From Taxillus chinensis (lineage: Eukaryota > Streptophyta > Magnoliopsida > Santalales > Loranthaceae), in NCBI GenBank assembly GCA_023512835.1, contig CM042092.1, positions 50,908,400 through 50,972,399 on the forward strand: a stretch of DNA of 64,000 bases. The letters run 5' to 3'. Numbering within the stretch: the stretch's first letter is position 1; each line of letters starts with the position of its first letter. Both the position numbers and the translations under genes were made by a program. Below the pieces are notes generated by a model. The model was not told the DNA's origin and ran no database searches. It saw only the letters and a program-made list of their open reading frames with translations. Shown here piece after piece: positions 33,308 through 44,050 of this stretch.

Positions 33308-35266
33308 TTGAGATCTGGATACCATCAGTTGAGGGTTAGGGAGGCAGATATCCCTAAGACCGCATTCAGTTGTCGTTATGGGCATTATGAGTGGCTTGTG
33401 ATGCCGTTTGGGCTCACAAATGCTCCAGCAGTGTTTATGGGATTGATGAACCAGGTGTTTGCTCCATATTTAGATATGTTCGTTGTGGTGTTCATCGATG
33501 ATATTTTGGTCTATTCAGCGACCAAGAGGGAGCATGAGGAGCATTTGGAGGTTGTGTTGCAGACCTTGCGAGAGCATCGGTTGTACGTGAAGTTCACGAA
33601 ATGTGACTTCTGGTTGCAACAGGTGCACTTCTTGGGGCATGTGGTATCTTCGGAGGGTATCACAGTGGATCCTGAGAAGATCGAGGCGGTTATGTCGTGG
33701 AAGAGGCCCACGAATGTGTTTGAGATTCGTAGCTTCTTTGGTTTGGCAGGCTATTATAAGAGGTTCGTGGAGGATTTTTCCTGGTTGGCAGCTCCTATGA
33801 CGAACCTGACCAGGAAGGGAGTTCCTTTCATTTGGTCTGATGCGTGTGAGAGTGCTTTCATGGAGCTGAAGGCACGATTGACCTCAGCACCTATCTTGAT
33901 TCTTCCACCGGAGGGTGTGCCTTTCGAGGTGTATTGTGATGCTTCCAGGGTGGGACTTGGTTGTGTGTTGATGCAGACTCGGCAGGTGATTGCTTATGGC
34001 TCTAGGCAGTTGAGACCACATGAGCAGAACTATCCCACGCATGATTTGGAGTTGGCTGTAGTGATCTTTGCACTTAAGAGCTGGCAGCATTATCTCCTTG
34101 GGGAGAAATTTGTGTTGTATACGGACCACAAGAGCTTGCAGTATATCTTCTCTCAGCGAGACCTGAACCTTAGGCAGAGACGGTGGGTGGAGTACCTGCA
34201 GCAGTTTCAGTTTGATATGATGTATACACCTGCGAAGGGTAATGTGGTGGCAGATGCTCTAAGTAGGAAGAGCAGGGCCGTGGTGGCCCATTGTACCATT
34301 AAGGTATGGGAGATGATGGGTCAGTTGGCAGCGATGAGGTTGCAGGTGGTGACTAGCGAGGGGCGAGGGACCCTCAGTGTTGTTGTAGCAGTCCCAGAGA
34401 TGCAGCATAGCATCATAGAGGATCAGCTGGGGGACGTTGATTGTGAGGTCATCCGCGACAGGATTCAGACTGTGCAGACATCTTCTGATTGGACTGAGGA
34501 TGCTGAGCATATATTGAGGTATAAGGGTCACCTGATAGTTCCCACTTCTCTTCAGGAGGAGGTTCTTCGGGAATTTCACCAGTCGAGGTTAGCTGTACAT
34601 CCTGGTGGGACTAAGATGTACCATGCCGTGAGGAGGCAGTTTTGGTGGCTAGGCCTGAAGAAGGCCGTTGCTGATTTTGTGAGGAGGTGTTTGACCTGTC
34701 AGCAGGTCAAGGCAGAGCACCTAAGATCAACTGGTGAGTTGCAGTCATTGCCAATGCCAGAGTGGAAATGGGACCACGTGACCATGGATTTTGTCACTGG
34801 ACTTCCTCGTTCCAGGGGACCCAACACTATATGGGTTATTGTGGACCGATTAACCAAATCGGCGCATTTTATTCCGATTCGAGAGACGGACCCAGTGAGG
34901 ACTTTGGGACAGAGGTATAATGATGTTATTGTGCGGTTGCATGGAATCCCATTGTCTATTGTATCTGATCGGGAAGCGAGGTTTACATCTCAGTTTTGGA
35001 GACAACTGCATCGAGCTTTGGGTACCAGGGTGAACCTGAGTACAGCTTTTCATCCGCAGACAGACGGTCAGTCGGAGCAGACGATTCAGACGCTTAAGGA
35101 TATGTTGCGTGCCTATGTCCTAGATTTTGGAGGTTGTTGGGAGACTCACCTTCCTTTGGTAAAGTTCTCTTACAACAGTTATCAGGCCACGATTGGGATG
35201 GCTCCGTATGAGGCGCTGTATGGGCAGCCTTGCAGATCACCTTTGTGTTGGACTATCGCGAGATAG
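33308..35266 (+). CDS. RT C-terminal half, RNase H and integrase, family B copy 2 (652 codons)
   Basis: Longest open pol segment in the window. In order: [16 protein letters not shown] and catalytic [11 protein letters not shown] at about residues 60-70; RT connection ([11 protein letters not shown]); RNase H with [25 protein letters not shown] and VVADALSR; integrase zinc-binding [12 protein letters not shown]...[11 protein letters not shown] core with [18 protein letters not shown] and [16 protein letters not shown]. Asn is lost in FSYNSYQ relative to FSYNNSYQ. It ends CWTIAR plus stop at the C-terminal deletion shared with copy 1. It is not a complete gene: the RT N-terminus is upstream in another frame, and no natural start is implied. 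Confidence 0.9.
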   Translation: MRSGYHQLRVREADIPKTAFSCRYGHYEWLVMPFGLTNAPAVFMGLMNQVFAPYLDMFVVVFIDDILVYSATKREHEEHLEVVLQTLREHRLYVKFTKCDFWLQQVHFLGHVVSSEGITVDPEKIEAVMSWKRPTNVFEIRSFFGLAGYYKRFVEDFSWLAAPMTNLTRKGVPFIWSDACESAFMELKARLTSAPILILPPEGVPFEVYCDASRVGLGCVLMQTRQVIAYGSRQLRPHEQNYPTHDLELAVVIFALKSWQHYLLGEKFVLYTDHKSLQYIFSQRDLNLRQRRWVEYLQQFQFDMMYTPAKGNVVADALSRKSRAVVAHCTIKVWEMMGQLAAMRLQVVTSEGRGTLSVVVAVPEMQHSIIEDQLGDVDCEVIRDRIQTVQTSSDWTEDAEHILRYKGHLIVPTSLQEEVLREFHQSRLAVHPGGTKMYHAVRRQFWWLGLKKAVADFVRRCLTCQQVKAEHLRSTGELQSLPMPEWKWDHVTMDFVTGLPRSRGPNTIWVIVDRLTKSAHFIPIRETDPVRTLGQRYNDVIVRLHGIPLSIVSDREARFTSQFWRQLHRALGTRVNLSTAFHPQTDGQSEQTIQTLKDMLRAYVLDFGGCWETHLPLVKFSYNSYQATIGMAPYEALYGQPCRSPLCWTIAR

Positions 35267-35460
35267 ACTTGGCTGATGATGGTGCCGTTGTTGAGCTGCC
35301 GGCACAGATTTTGGACAGGCAGGACCTGGTCTTGCGAGGCAAGACGATCCCACTAGTTCGGGTGTTATGGCGACACCGTGGCATGGAGGAGCAGACTTGG
35401 GAGAAAGAGAGCCAGATATGGGTTCTTCATCCTGAGCTGTTTAAGGACGATCAGTCCTGA
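35252..35460 (+). pseudogene. Integrase tail after the shared deletion, family B copy 2
   Basis: ILDRQDLVLRG, IPLVRVLWRHRG, TWEKES and HPELFKDDQS, ending TGA 35458-35460, out of frame with the integrase. The deletion junction (ACTATCGCGAGATAGACTTG) is identical to copy 1. Confidence 0.82.
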
Positions 35461-35745
35461 GGTGGGGAGGATGTGAGGACCTTCCATGAGGTATGAGTTA
35501 CGTTTTATGCATTTGTTTTGCATATGTTGCTTGAAATATTGTGCAGCTTGTTGATTGTTGGCATCCTGGCATCGTGTGAGCCTTTTTGGCTTGTTGTGAG
35601 TTGCATTGCACCTGTGTGGTTGGTGATCATGTTGATGATCATGTGTTTGTGTCTTGTTGTTGTGCGGTGCTTGAGCTTGGATTTTGCTATGTCTTTTGGG
35701 CATGTGTTTTATTTTCGAGGACGAAAAGTTTTAAGGTGGGGAGGA
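35461..35745 (+). other. Region between two polypurine-type boundaries, internal 2
   Basis: GGTGGGGAGGA then TGTGAGGACC (35472), and 274 bp later GGTGGGGAGGA then TGTAAAGACT (LTR3 start, 35746). Same layout as 28228-28512. Confidence 0.75.
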
Positions 35746-38039
35746 TGTAAAGACTCGTATTTGGGTAGTTTTGAGAGATAGCCATTCTATGGGACTACAA
35801 CTATCTGAGCGGTAGTGTAGTCGTCGATGTGAGCATTTTGACTGTACTTGGGCCCGATTTCGAGTCGGGGCCCCGTTTGACCGGATTGTTGACTTTTCGG
35901 GGTTTATTGGTTGACTTTGCGTTTGGGCAGTCTTTTGGGTGTAATAATATCTGTTTAGTGTTGTGCTCGTCATTTCGAGCGTTTTCACAGTAATTGGGCT
36001 CAATTTGGAGTTCGTGACCTCGGGAGGTTAATTATTGCGTTCGGGAGATCAATTATTGCTAGGAGGCCAATTATTGGCAGCAGTATAAATAATTAAGAAA
36101 CTGCATTATCCCTTTAATTTTGCTTGATGTGTGCGTGTTTGAGCAAGAGAGAGAAAGAGAGAAGGTGAAGAGCTTCACTTGGCGATTTTGGTGCAATTGG
36201 AGCTCGAGGATCGCAAATAATCTTCCAGGTAGGTGTCCTTGAACCTCTTATCTCGATTCTGTCTTGGAATATGCGTGAATTTATAATGAATTATGAATTT
36301 GAGCATGAACCCTAAGTTTTGGGGGAAACCCAATTTTGGGGTTACATATGATGATTTAGCATAAAGTCTGTGGTTAAGAACTGATTTGTATCAGTTTGGG
36401 TACGTAATTTGGTACTCTGTTTAGTAAAACGCGTGTTTGCGAGTGCCTGGGGGGTTGCTGGGTTGATTCCAAACGAAAACCAGGCCAAAAACGATGATGA
36501 ACAGTACCCTAGGCGAACTGTAAGGTCGAAGTTCGTAGTCAGCAGCTTCATAGTCAGCAGCTGTGGAGTCAGCAGCTATGGAGTCAGCAGCTTCGTAGTC
36601 AGCAGCTGTGGAGTCAGCATCTATGGAGTCAAGACGTGAGTCGCAGCCGTGGAGTTAGCAGCTATGTAGTCGCAGCCAGGGAGTCGCAGCGTATCAGCAA
36701 GAATCGTGGAGTCAGCAACAGGGAGTCGCAGCCTGAGTCGCAGACTTCATTAGTCCGGAGTAGTTAGTCCGGAGCAATAGTCCAGAGCAGTTAGTCCGGA
36801 TCAGTAGTCCGGAGTAGTTAGTCCGGATCAGTAGTCCGGAGTAGTTAGTCCGGAGCAGTTAGTCCGGAGCAGTAGTCCGGATCAGTAATCCGGAGTAGTT
36901 AGTCCGGAGCAGTTAGTACGGAGCAGTAGTCCGGAGTAGTTAGTCCGGATCAGTAGTCCGGAGTAGTTAGTCCGGATCAGAAGTCCGGATCAGCAGCAGT
37001 GATCCGTAGCATCGCTCCGCAGCATTGTTTCCATAGCATCCATTCCGCAGCAGTGTTCTGCAGCAGTGTTTCCGCAACAGTGCAACTGCACTGCACTGGA
37101 CATTTACATTGTAAACCATTTTGCCTCTCCACTTGCAACTGCACTGCACTGGACATTTACATTGTAAACCATTATGCCTCTCCACATTTTACTTAAGTTA
37201 CAATGTAAATAACGAAATACCCCCCATTTGGATTCAAATAAAAATACTAGAAAAATTAATTCCCACTATTTCAAAATGTGAAAATTGGGATTTAGTGTAA
37301 AATCTCGGAAAAACTCAAAAGTTCGTAGTGGTGAATTTTTGGAAAGTGGGGTTAGACATCTCAGAAAAATCCCCAAAAATCAGATTATCTTATTTATGAT
37401 ATGGGAACCCAATGCCGGGACTTTTGATTTCAAGAAAATAGCTGCTATGGGTACTTCCTTCATAAATCAAGGATTGAAGATTTACTTGTGAAGACTGGCT
37501 ACAATTTTAAAGGAAATGTTGAGAATGACATGCCATACTCATGTTAGTATGTTGGTGTGAGGTATTGGGGCATGGACTCCGTGACTTGTTTGGGTTCTCA
37601 CCGTGATGCACCGATGGTGCGATGTGGTTGACGGGGCAGGCATATGCGCTGATGGCAGGCCTGTGTGGCGACTGTGGCCGGGCATATTGCGCTGTGCCGT
37701 GGCAGGCATATGCGCCGATGGCAGGCCTGTGTGGCGACTATATCCGGGCATATAGCGCTGTGGTAGGGCTGAGTGCCCTAAGTTGGGATCCTGTTGAGGA
37801 TCGTGGACAAGTTGTCCTGTGTGGGCAGGCTAGGTTCTGATGTTTGTTTGTAGGCTGAGTCCTAATGATTGTGCACACTACACAGTGCACGAGTACACAG
37901 AGCATGTAGTATAGACTTGTATGTCTGCATGATGTGGAGTGTTGGGGTCACCTACTGAGCTTGTCACTCACCCCTACTTGTTGTTTACCTTTTTCAGGTG
38001 TGACCCGAGACTAGTGGAGAACTTTCTTCCAGGAGGACG

Positions 38040-40762
38040 TGTCACGCCCCCGAATTCCAGGGAACCCGGAACCGGGTACATGACTTCCCCTTGCCCGCAC
38101 CCGAAAGGTCAAGGGGTTGGTGACTAGCACCAATAGAGACTACACCGCGGGTGCTGTCTCAATTATGCAACCCTGTACAGTCATACATCAAGGGTAATCC
38201 TGTACTTTCCCATATATCATCATGCATACAAAGAGTCAAACAGTCATACAGACATCACATCATACAGTATGCAAATACAATCGTCCACGGACCCATGTCC
38301 GGGATATCACATAAAACAATACAGAATATAATCGGATCATACATCAGAGTAGTGGGCGTCCTCCTGGAAGAAAGTCCTCCACTAGTCTCGGGTCACACCT
38401 GAAAAGGGTAAGCAACAAGTAGGGGTGAGCGACAAGCTCAGTAGGTGACCCTAACACTCCACATCATGCAACACATATAAGTCTATACTATATGCTCAGT
38501 GTACTCGTGCACCGTGTAGTGTGCACAATCATCAGGACTCAGCCTGCAACAAACATCGGGACAACTTGTCCACGATCCTCCATGGGATCCCAGCTCAGAG
38601 CACTCAGCCCTAGCTCCACGAGCTCAACGGCTCAACTCAGGCCTTAGCCTGTCCACAGCGCAATATGCCCGGCCACAGTCGCCACACAGGCCTGCCATCG
38701 GTTCATATGCCTGCCACGTCAACCACATAGCACCATCGGTGCATCACGGTGAGAACCAAAACAAGTCACGGAGTCCATGCCCCAATACCTCACATCAACA
38801 TACTAACATTAGTATGGCATGTCATTCTCAACATTTCCTTTAGAATTGTAGCCAGTCTTCACAAGTAAATCCTCAACCCTTGATTTATGAAGGAAGTACT
38901 CATAGCTGCTATTTTCTTGAAATTAAAAGTCCCGGCATTGGGTTCCCTTATCATAAATAAGATAATCTGATTTTTGGGGATTTTTCCGAGATGTCTAACC
39001 CCACTTTCCAAAAATTCACCACTACGAACTTTTGGGTTTTTCCGAGATTTTACACTAAAACCCAATTTTCACATTTTGAAATAGTGGGAATTAATTTTTC
39101 TAGTATTTTTCTTTGAATCCAAATGGGGGGTATTTCGTTATTTACATTGTAACTTACGTATAATACTTAAATGTGGAGAGGCATAATGGTTTACAATGTA
39201 AATGTCCAGTGCAGTGCAGTTGCACTGCAGCGGAACACTGTTCCACTCCTACGGATTTGATGCTGCGGACTGATTCTACGGATCACTGTTTCACTGCTAC
39301 GGATTTGATGCTCCGGACTGATGCTACGGATCACTGTTTCACTCCTACGGATTTGATGCTGCGGACTGATTACTCCGGACTACTGATCCGGACTAACTAC
39401 TCCGGACTACTGATCCGGACTAACTCCTCCGGACTAACTACTCCGGACTACTGATCCGGACTAACTCCTCCGGACTACTGATCCGGACTAACTCCTCCGG
39501 ACTAACTACTCCGGACTACTGATCCGGACTAACTCCTCCGGACTACTGATCCGGAAAAACACTGTTCACTTAGTCCCGGAAACACTGTTCACTTAGTCCC
39601 GGAAAAACACTGTTCACTTAGTCCCGGAAACACTATTCACTTAGTCCCGGAAACACTATTCACTTAGTCCCGAAAAAACACTGTTCACTTAGTCCCGGAA
39701 AAACACTGTTCACTATCGTTTTTGCCAATTTTCTCAGCTAGAACGGCAACCCAGCAACCCCAAACACTCATAAACACATTTATTTTGATATACACCCCAT
39801 TACACGTCTTAAATAACTCTAAATTTCATGTAATCAACAGAAATACCTCTTTTATGCATTTAAATCACAAGATTCAACCAAAAATTGGGTTTCCCCCAAA
39901 TCTTAAGGTTCACCCCCAAATTCCATGATTTCACCCAAATTAAGCATGCTAAGCCTACTATGAATCATATAAGGAGTTAGAATCACCTACCTGGAAGCTT
40001 CTTTGCGATCCACGAGCTCCAATTGCCCCAAAATCGCCAAGAAAGCTCTACGCTCTTCACCTTCTCTCTCTCTCTCTCTCTTGCTCAAACACGCACGCAC
40101 CAATAATTGGAAATTAAAGAGATAAGGCAGTTCTTAATTATATATATACCATTGCCAATAATTGGCCTCCCAGCAATAATTGACCCGAACGCAATAATTG
40201 ACCTCCCGAGGTCACGAACTCCAAATTGAGTCAAATTACTGTCAAAACGCTCGAAATAACGAGCACAACACTGTTCAGATATTATCACACTCAAATGATT
40301 GCTCAAACGCAAAGTCAACCAATAAACCCCAAAAAATCAACAATCGGGTCAAACGGGGCCCCGACTCGAAATCGGGCCCAAGTATAGTCAAAATGCTCGC
40401 ATCGACGGCTACACTACCGTCCAGATAGTTACATTCCCATAGAATGACTATCTCTCAAAACTACCCAAATACGAGTCTTTACATCCTCCCCACCTTAGGA
40501 CTTTTCGTCCTCGAAAATAAAACACAAGCCCAAAAGACATAGCAAAATCCAAGCTCAAGCACCGCACAACAACAAGACACAAAAAATATGATCATCAACA
40601 TGATCACCAACCACACAGGTGCAATGCAACTCACAACAAGCCAAAAAGGCTCACACGATGCCAGGATGCCAACCAACAAACAACAAGCTAAACCACATCT
40701 CAAACAACATATGCAAAACAAATGCATAAAACACAACTCATACCTCAGGGAAGGTCCTCACA
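38040..40762 (-). mobile_element. Solo LTR of family B in a long form, TSD GGACG
   Basis: 2723 bp, minus orientation, TGTGAGGACC...GGGGGCGTGACA. GGACG flanks it at 38035-38039 and 40763-40767. The first 279 bp (40762-40484) correspond to the segment that lies outside the LTR, between pol and LTR, in composite B (28239-28512 and 35472-35745). The remaining 2444 bp (40483-38040) match the ordinary LTR, which here starts at TGTAAAGACTCG. It is more diverged from LTR1-3 than they are from each other. Confidence 0.88.
39361..39715 (-). repeat. Tandem arrays in the long-form solo LTR
   Basis: About 39361-39550: units CTACTCCGGACTACTGATCCGGACTAA-like (AGTCCGGA array on the opposite strand). About 39550-39715: seven or so units of 22-25 bp, CGGAAAAACACTGTTCACTTAGTCC-like. 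The second array is not seen in the other family B LTRs. Confidence 0.8.
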
Positions 40763-41317
40763 GGACGCCCACTACTCTGATGTATGATACAGTATTGTAT
40801 TCTGTATTGTGTATTGTATTATGTTTGTATCCCGGACATGGGTCCGTGGACAGTTGTATTTGCATATTGTTTGTGATATGATGTCTGTATGACTGTTTGA
40901 CTTATTGTATGCATGATGATGTATGGGAAAGTACAGGATTACCCTTGATGTATGACTGTACAGGGTTGCATATTTGAGACAGAGACCATCCGCGGTATAG
41001 TCTCTATTGGTGCTAGTTACCAACCCTTGACCTTTCGGGTGCAAGCAAGGGGAAGTCATGTTCCTGGTTCTGGGTTTTCTTGGAATTCGGGGGCATGACA
41101 TATGTATCCTGTCCTTAGCTTTGCTCTCATGAGTGTAGATCCAAATTACAGTTCTATCTTCAGCAATAACTAAGAATAAACATACAAGGTCTCACATCAA
41201 ATCATATATGATTGTATCTGCATGATCCAAATTCTGGGTTTGATCCAATAGACCTTTTGCTCCAGATTTGACTTTGATGTTCTGGATTTGACTTTGATTT
41301 TTTTGGATTTGACCATT

Positions 41318-42688
41318 GTTGGATCAAGCCCAGAATATAGATAATGTGGATAAAACCCTATGTAATTTAATCTGAGACTTTGGTTGTTTCATCTTAAGTT
41401 GTTACAGAAGATATGATCTTAATCCGGACCTTCACTCATGAGAGCAAAGCTAAGGACAGGATACATAATCCTGATCCGTACAAGAGTGAGTGACGTCAAA
41501 CACTTGGTAAATAACCAAGTCTTCACTTTATACGGAATAAGGATCATTCGTGCGGATCAAACACTTAAAGCTATGGACTAAGGAATCTGCGCCTAACACT
41601 TTAAATGGACTAAGTCAAATAGGTGCGGAGTAATAATCCTAGTCTACAAATTGCACGAAGTAAGAGAAAGTCTTTGCGGAGTTAAAAGGATAAGTCTTCC
41701 ACTCAAACAAACTAAGGAAACTAGACACGGAATAAGGATCCAAGTCTTTTATAAATATGGAGTAAGGCATTACTTGTGCGGAATAAGGACCCGAGTCCTT
41801 TGTTCGCAAGGAGTAAGGAAACTAGATGCGGAGTAAGGAATCCGAACTACTCACTCATGCGGAGTAAGGATATGCTGACACGGAGTAAGCCATCCATTCC
41901 TTTAACTCACGCGGAGTAAGGAAGCATTGATGCGGAGTAAGCACTCCGACCTTCTCATTCATACGGAGTAAGGAAGCACTAACATGGAATAAGGATTCCA
42001 GTACTAAATTGATACGGAGTAAGCAATCACTGACGCGGAGTAAGGATCCGAGCTTCATTAACACGGAGTAAGGAACCTTACTACGGATTAAGAAGACGCT
42101 ACTTAAACTTATCACTTCGCATTCAAAGTCACCAGCTCGTTGTGTCCCGATGTAAGACAAACTCATTGAGAACCTAAAGCATCTTACATGTGAATCACCC
42201 GGATATGTGGACATAACTTTAACTGCACTTGGGAACTCACAAAGACACTTATCCTTTGCAAACCCAAGATCTTGAAGACCACATCCGCAGTATTCAAGAC
42301 AGAGAGATTTCTGAGGAACAGTCAATGTGCACATAGTCTAGAACAACAAGTTCCAAGATTGTCTCTCAAGGATGTTTCTATATATATTGTAACACTTGTA
42401 CATTTTCAAAAAGGTTGATGATCATGAATTTGTAATTAGTTTGTGTATGTCTAAGAGCTCATAGAGATTATAGAGGCTAGTGTGTGAGTCATTTTGTAAA
42501 CAGTGTAAGAGAGTCTTGCTTTTATTTTGTTGTACTTATCATTTAATAATAAAACAAAATCCTTCCACTATCTAGTTATCTTCCGCAGTGATTCTATCTC
42601 TTAACGAGAAAAGTGTTGTGCCAAAGAGTTAGAAAAGAGTTTTCGATAAGAGCCTATTCACCGCCCTCTAGGCTCCCAGGGACCAACA
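41318..42688 (+). mobile_element. Solo LTR of the TGTTGGATCAAGCCC family, TSD ACCAT
   Basis: 1371 bp, TGTTGGATC...GGGACCAACA, flanked by ACCAT at 41313-41317 and 42689-42693. It carries the GCGGAGTAAGGA array (about 41630-42090). It lies only 62 bp from the end of the minus-oriented relative 18024-41250, inside the same Ogre-like LTR. Confidence 0.92.
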
Positions 42689-43026
42689 ACCATGATGCTC
42701 TGAATTTGACTTTGATGTTCCAGATTTGACTATTTCACATAAGCACATTTTTGGGCCGTTTGATCAGGGGCATTGACCGTCTTTTGGTAAGTTTGACTTT
42801 TTTAGACGAAAATTGTTTTGGCCATAACTCTTTCGTTTTAAATCGGATTTGAGCACGGTCAAGTGTGTTAGTCTCCAAATTTCATCCTCTATCTCTTGGT
42901 ATTGATCTTGAGGCACTTCAGGGGCTGGTAGCATAGGTTTTAAACTTTAGGCTTCCCTGGACTTGTTTATAAGATATATGGCATGGGCAAATAAATATAT
43001 AAAATGAGGTTAGTATATCCAACTCG

Positions 43027-43740
43027 ACATACTTGTGCTAAGATATGAATATAACCCCAGCAGTCTGCTTGATTTGCAATCCTAAGAAGCAGGTTAATTC
43101 TCCTGTGAGAGACATTTCGAATTCATCTCTCATTCTTTTGGCAAATTCTTCACATAACCTTGAGTGACTTCTTCTGAAGATAATGTCATCTACATAGACA
43201 ATGGTAGCCAGCTGACCTCTGTCTGAATTTAGAACAAACAATTTGTGATCCACTATTCCTCTGTTGAAATTCATTCTCTTTAAATACCAATCCAGTTGGC
43301 TATACCATGCTCTAAGAGCTTGCTTCAGGCCATACAAAGCTTTCTTCAACCGACATACATGTGTCTCATCATCAGCAATCTGTACTCCATTTGGTTGCTC
43401 AATATAAACCTCTTCTTTTAGCAATCCATTTAGAAATGTAGACTTCACATCCATTTGATAAAATTTGAATTTCTTGTGTGCTGCTAATGCAAGAAACATC
43501 CTGATTTTTTCTAGCCTTGCCACTGGTGCAAACGTTTCATCTATATCAATGCCCTCAATATGTGAGTAGCCTTTGCATACCAATCGTGCCTTGTTTCTTA
43601 TAACCTTGCCATCCTCATTCAGTTTATTTCTAAATACCCACTTTTTACCGATGACATTCTTGTTCTTTGGTCTAGGAACCAGCTCCCATGTCTTATTCTT
43701 CTCTATTTGATCCAGCTCCGCATTTATTGTTGTGATCCAA
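43027..43740 (-). pseudogene. Ty1/copia reverse transcriptase fragment
   Basis: Reading from 43740 down: [60 protein letters not shown] (first catalytic Asp), [16 protein letters not shown], and catalytic [14 protein letters not shown] is the Ty1/copia form. It ends in [13 protein letters not shown] and GVIFIS with TAG (43040-43038), then only a few more matching codons (HKYVEL) before Ogre-like LTR sequence. The RT end, RNase H, 3' end and LTR of this element are absent. Confidence 0.9.
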
Positions 43741-43777
43741 GATTTATCCTCTACTGCTTCTCCAACAGACTTTGGTT

Positions 43778-44050
43778 CTATTTGTGAGAGAAGTGCAGTA
43801 GCTCTAAAAATTTTCTTCTGGTGGTTACACCTGCCTTGGGATCACCATGGATCTGATCCTTGTCTTGTACACTGGACCATGTCCTCCTGGTTCTTTTACT
43901 TGACTCTTCTCCAGGATTAGTCTTTGCTTCTTCATCTCCATTAGACTTCTCTGAGTTTGTGTCTTCCTTCTTCTTTTCTTTTTCATGCGAAGATTCATTT
44001 TCTTTTTGAGGTTCCTCTTCCTCAATTTCTAGATCTTCATATTCATTCAC
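43778..44050 (-). pseudogene. Ty1/copia linker between integrase and RT
   Basis: Acidic, Lys/Glu-rich low-complexity stretch (EDLEIEEEEPQKENESSH...) followed by [13 protein letters not shown], the usual I.GD...GV.TR entry to copia RT. It joins the integrase and RT parts of the same minus-strand pol fragment. Confidence 0.8.

Larger units (their letters stand above)
20916..41100 (+). mobile_element. Composite B: tandem dimer of a Ty3/gypsy chromovirus (three LTRs, two internal regions)
   Basis: Layout: LTR1 20916-23362, internal 1 23363-28512, LTR2 28513-30587, internal 2 30588-35745, LTR3 35746-41100 (split by 38040-40762). The dimer is flanked by a single TSD, TATGT, at 20911-20915 and 41101-41105. 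LTRs run TGTAAAGACTCG...GGGGGCGTGACA (the first base of LTR1 has changed to C). Both internal regions have a standard iMet primer site, gag with two zinc knuckles, PR, RT, RNase H and IN, and share one deletion in the IN C-terminus. Without an internal TSD, LTR2 belongs to both copies. Confidence 0.9.
35746..41100 (+). repeat. LTR3 of composite B, split by a solo LTR
   Basis: Pieces 35746-38039 and 40763-41100. It shares the 53-bp duplication (37083-37135 repeated at 37136-37188) with LTR2. TATAAAT at 36084-36090; minisatellites 36530-36990. It ends GGGGGCATGACA at 41100, followed by the TSD copy TATGT. Confidence 0.9.
18024..41250 (-). mobile_element. Solo LTR of the TGTTGGATCAAGCCC family, split by two insertions, TSD GACCT
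   Basis: Minus orientation. It starts at 41250 (reading TATTGGATC, with TGT mutated to TAT) and ends at 18024 (GGGACCAACA on the minus strand). GACCT is present at 18019-18023 and 41251-41255. The LTR itself is 18024-19123, 20832-20915 and 41101-41250. Across composite B the text joins cleanly: CCGGATCAGGATTATG at 20900-20914 continues as TATGTATCCTGTCC at 41101, as it does uninterrupted in the sister copy at 16440-16470. It has its own CCTTACTCCG array (about 18640-19100). Confidence 0.9.
13464..43026 (-). repeat. Ogre-like 3' LTR in five pieces
   Basis: Pieces are 13464-14441, 15962-16302, 17601-18023, 41251-41317 and 42689-43026, about 2.1 kb in total. They match in order the 5' LTR pieces 51276-52566 and 57068-58182. 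Anchors: GGTTCAGG.GTTGGTTAC and GGATTAGCACCCCTA (13585-13630 vs 51428-51470), TGAGCA...TTGAAAAGCATCT (16260-16295 vs 57362-57395) and GGGGCATTGAC.GTCTTTTG (42766 vs 57872). The gaps are TSD-bounded insertions. About 23 bp of the LTR end are missing at 43026. Confidence 0.72.

Noticed and set aside
39361..39715. Regular 22-27 bp repeats that could suggest a CRISPR array
   Set aside because: Units are contiguous without unique spacers, lie inside an LTR, and the genome is eukaryotic.
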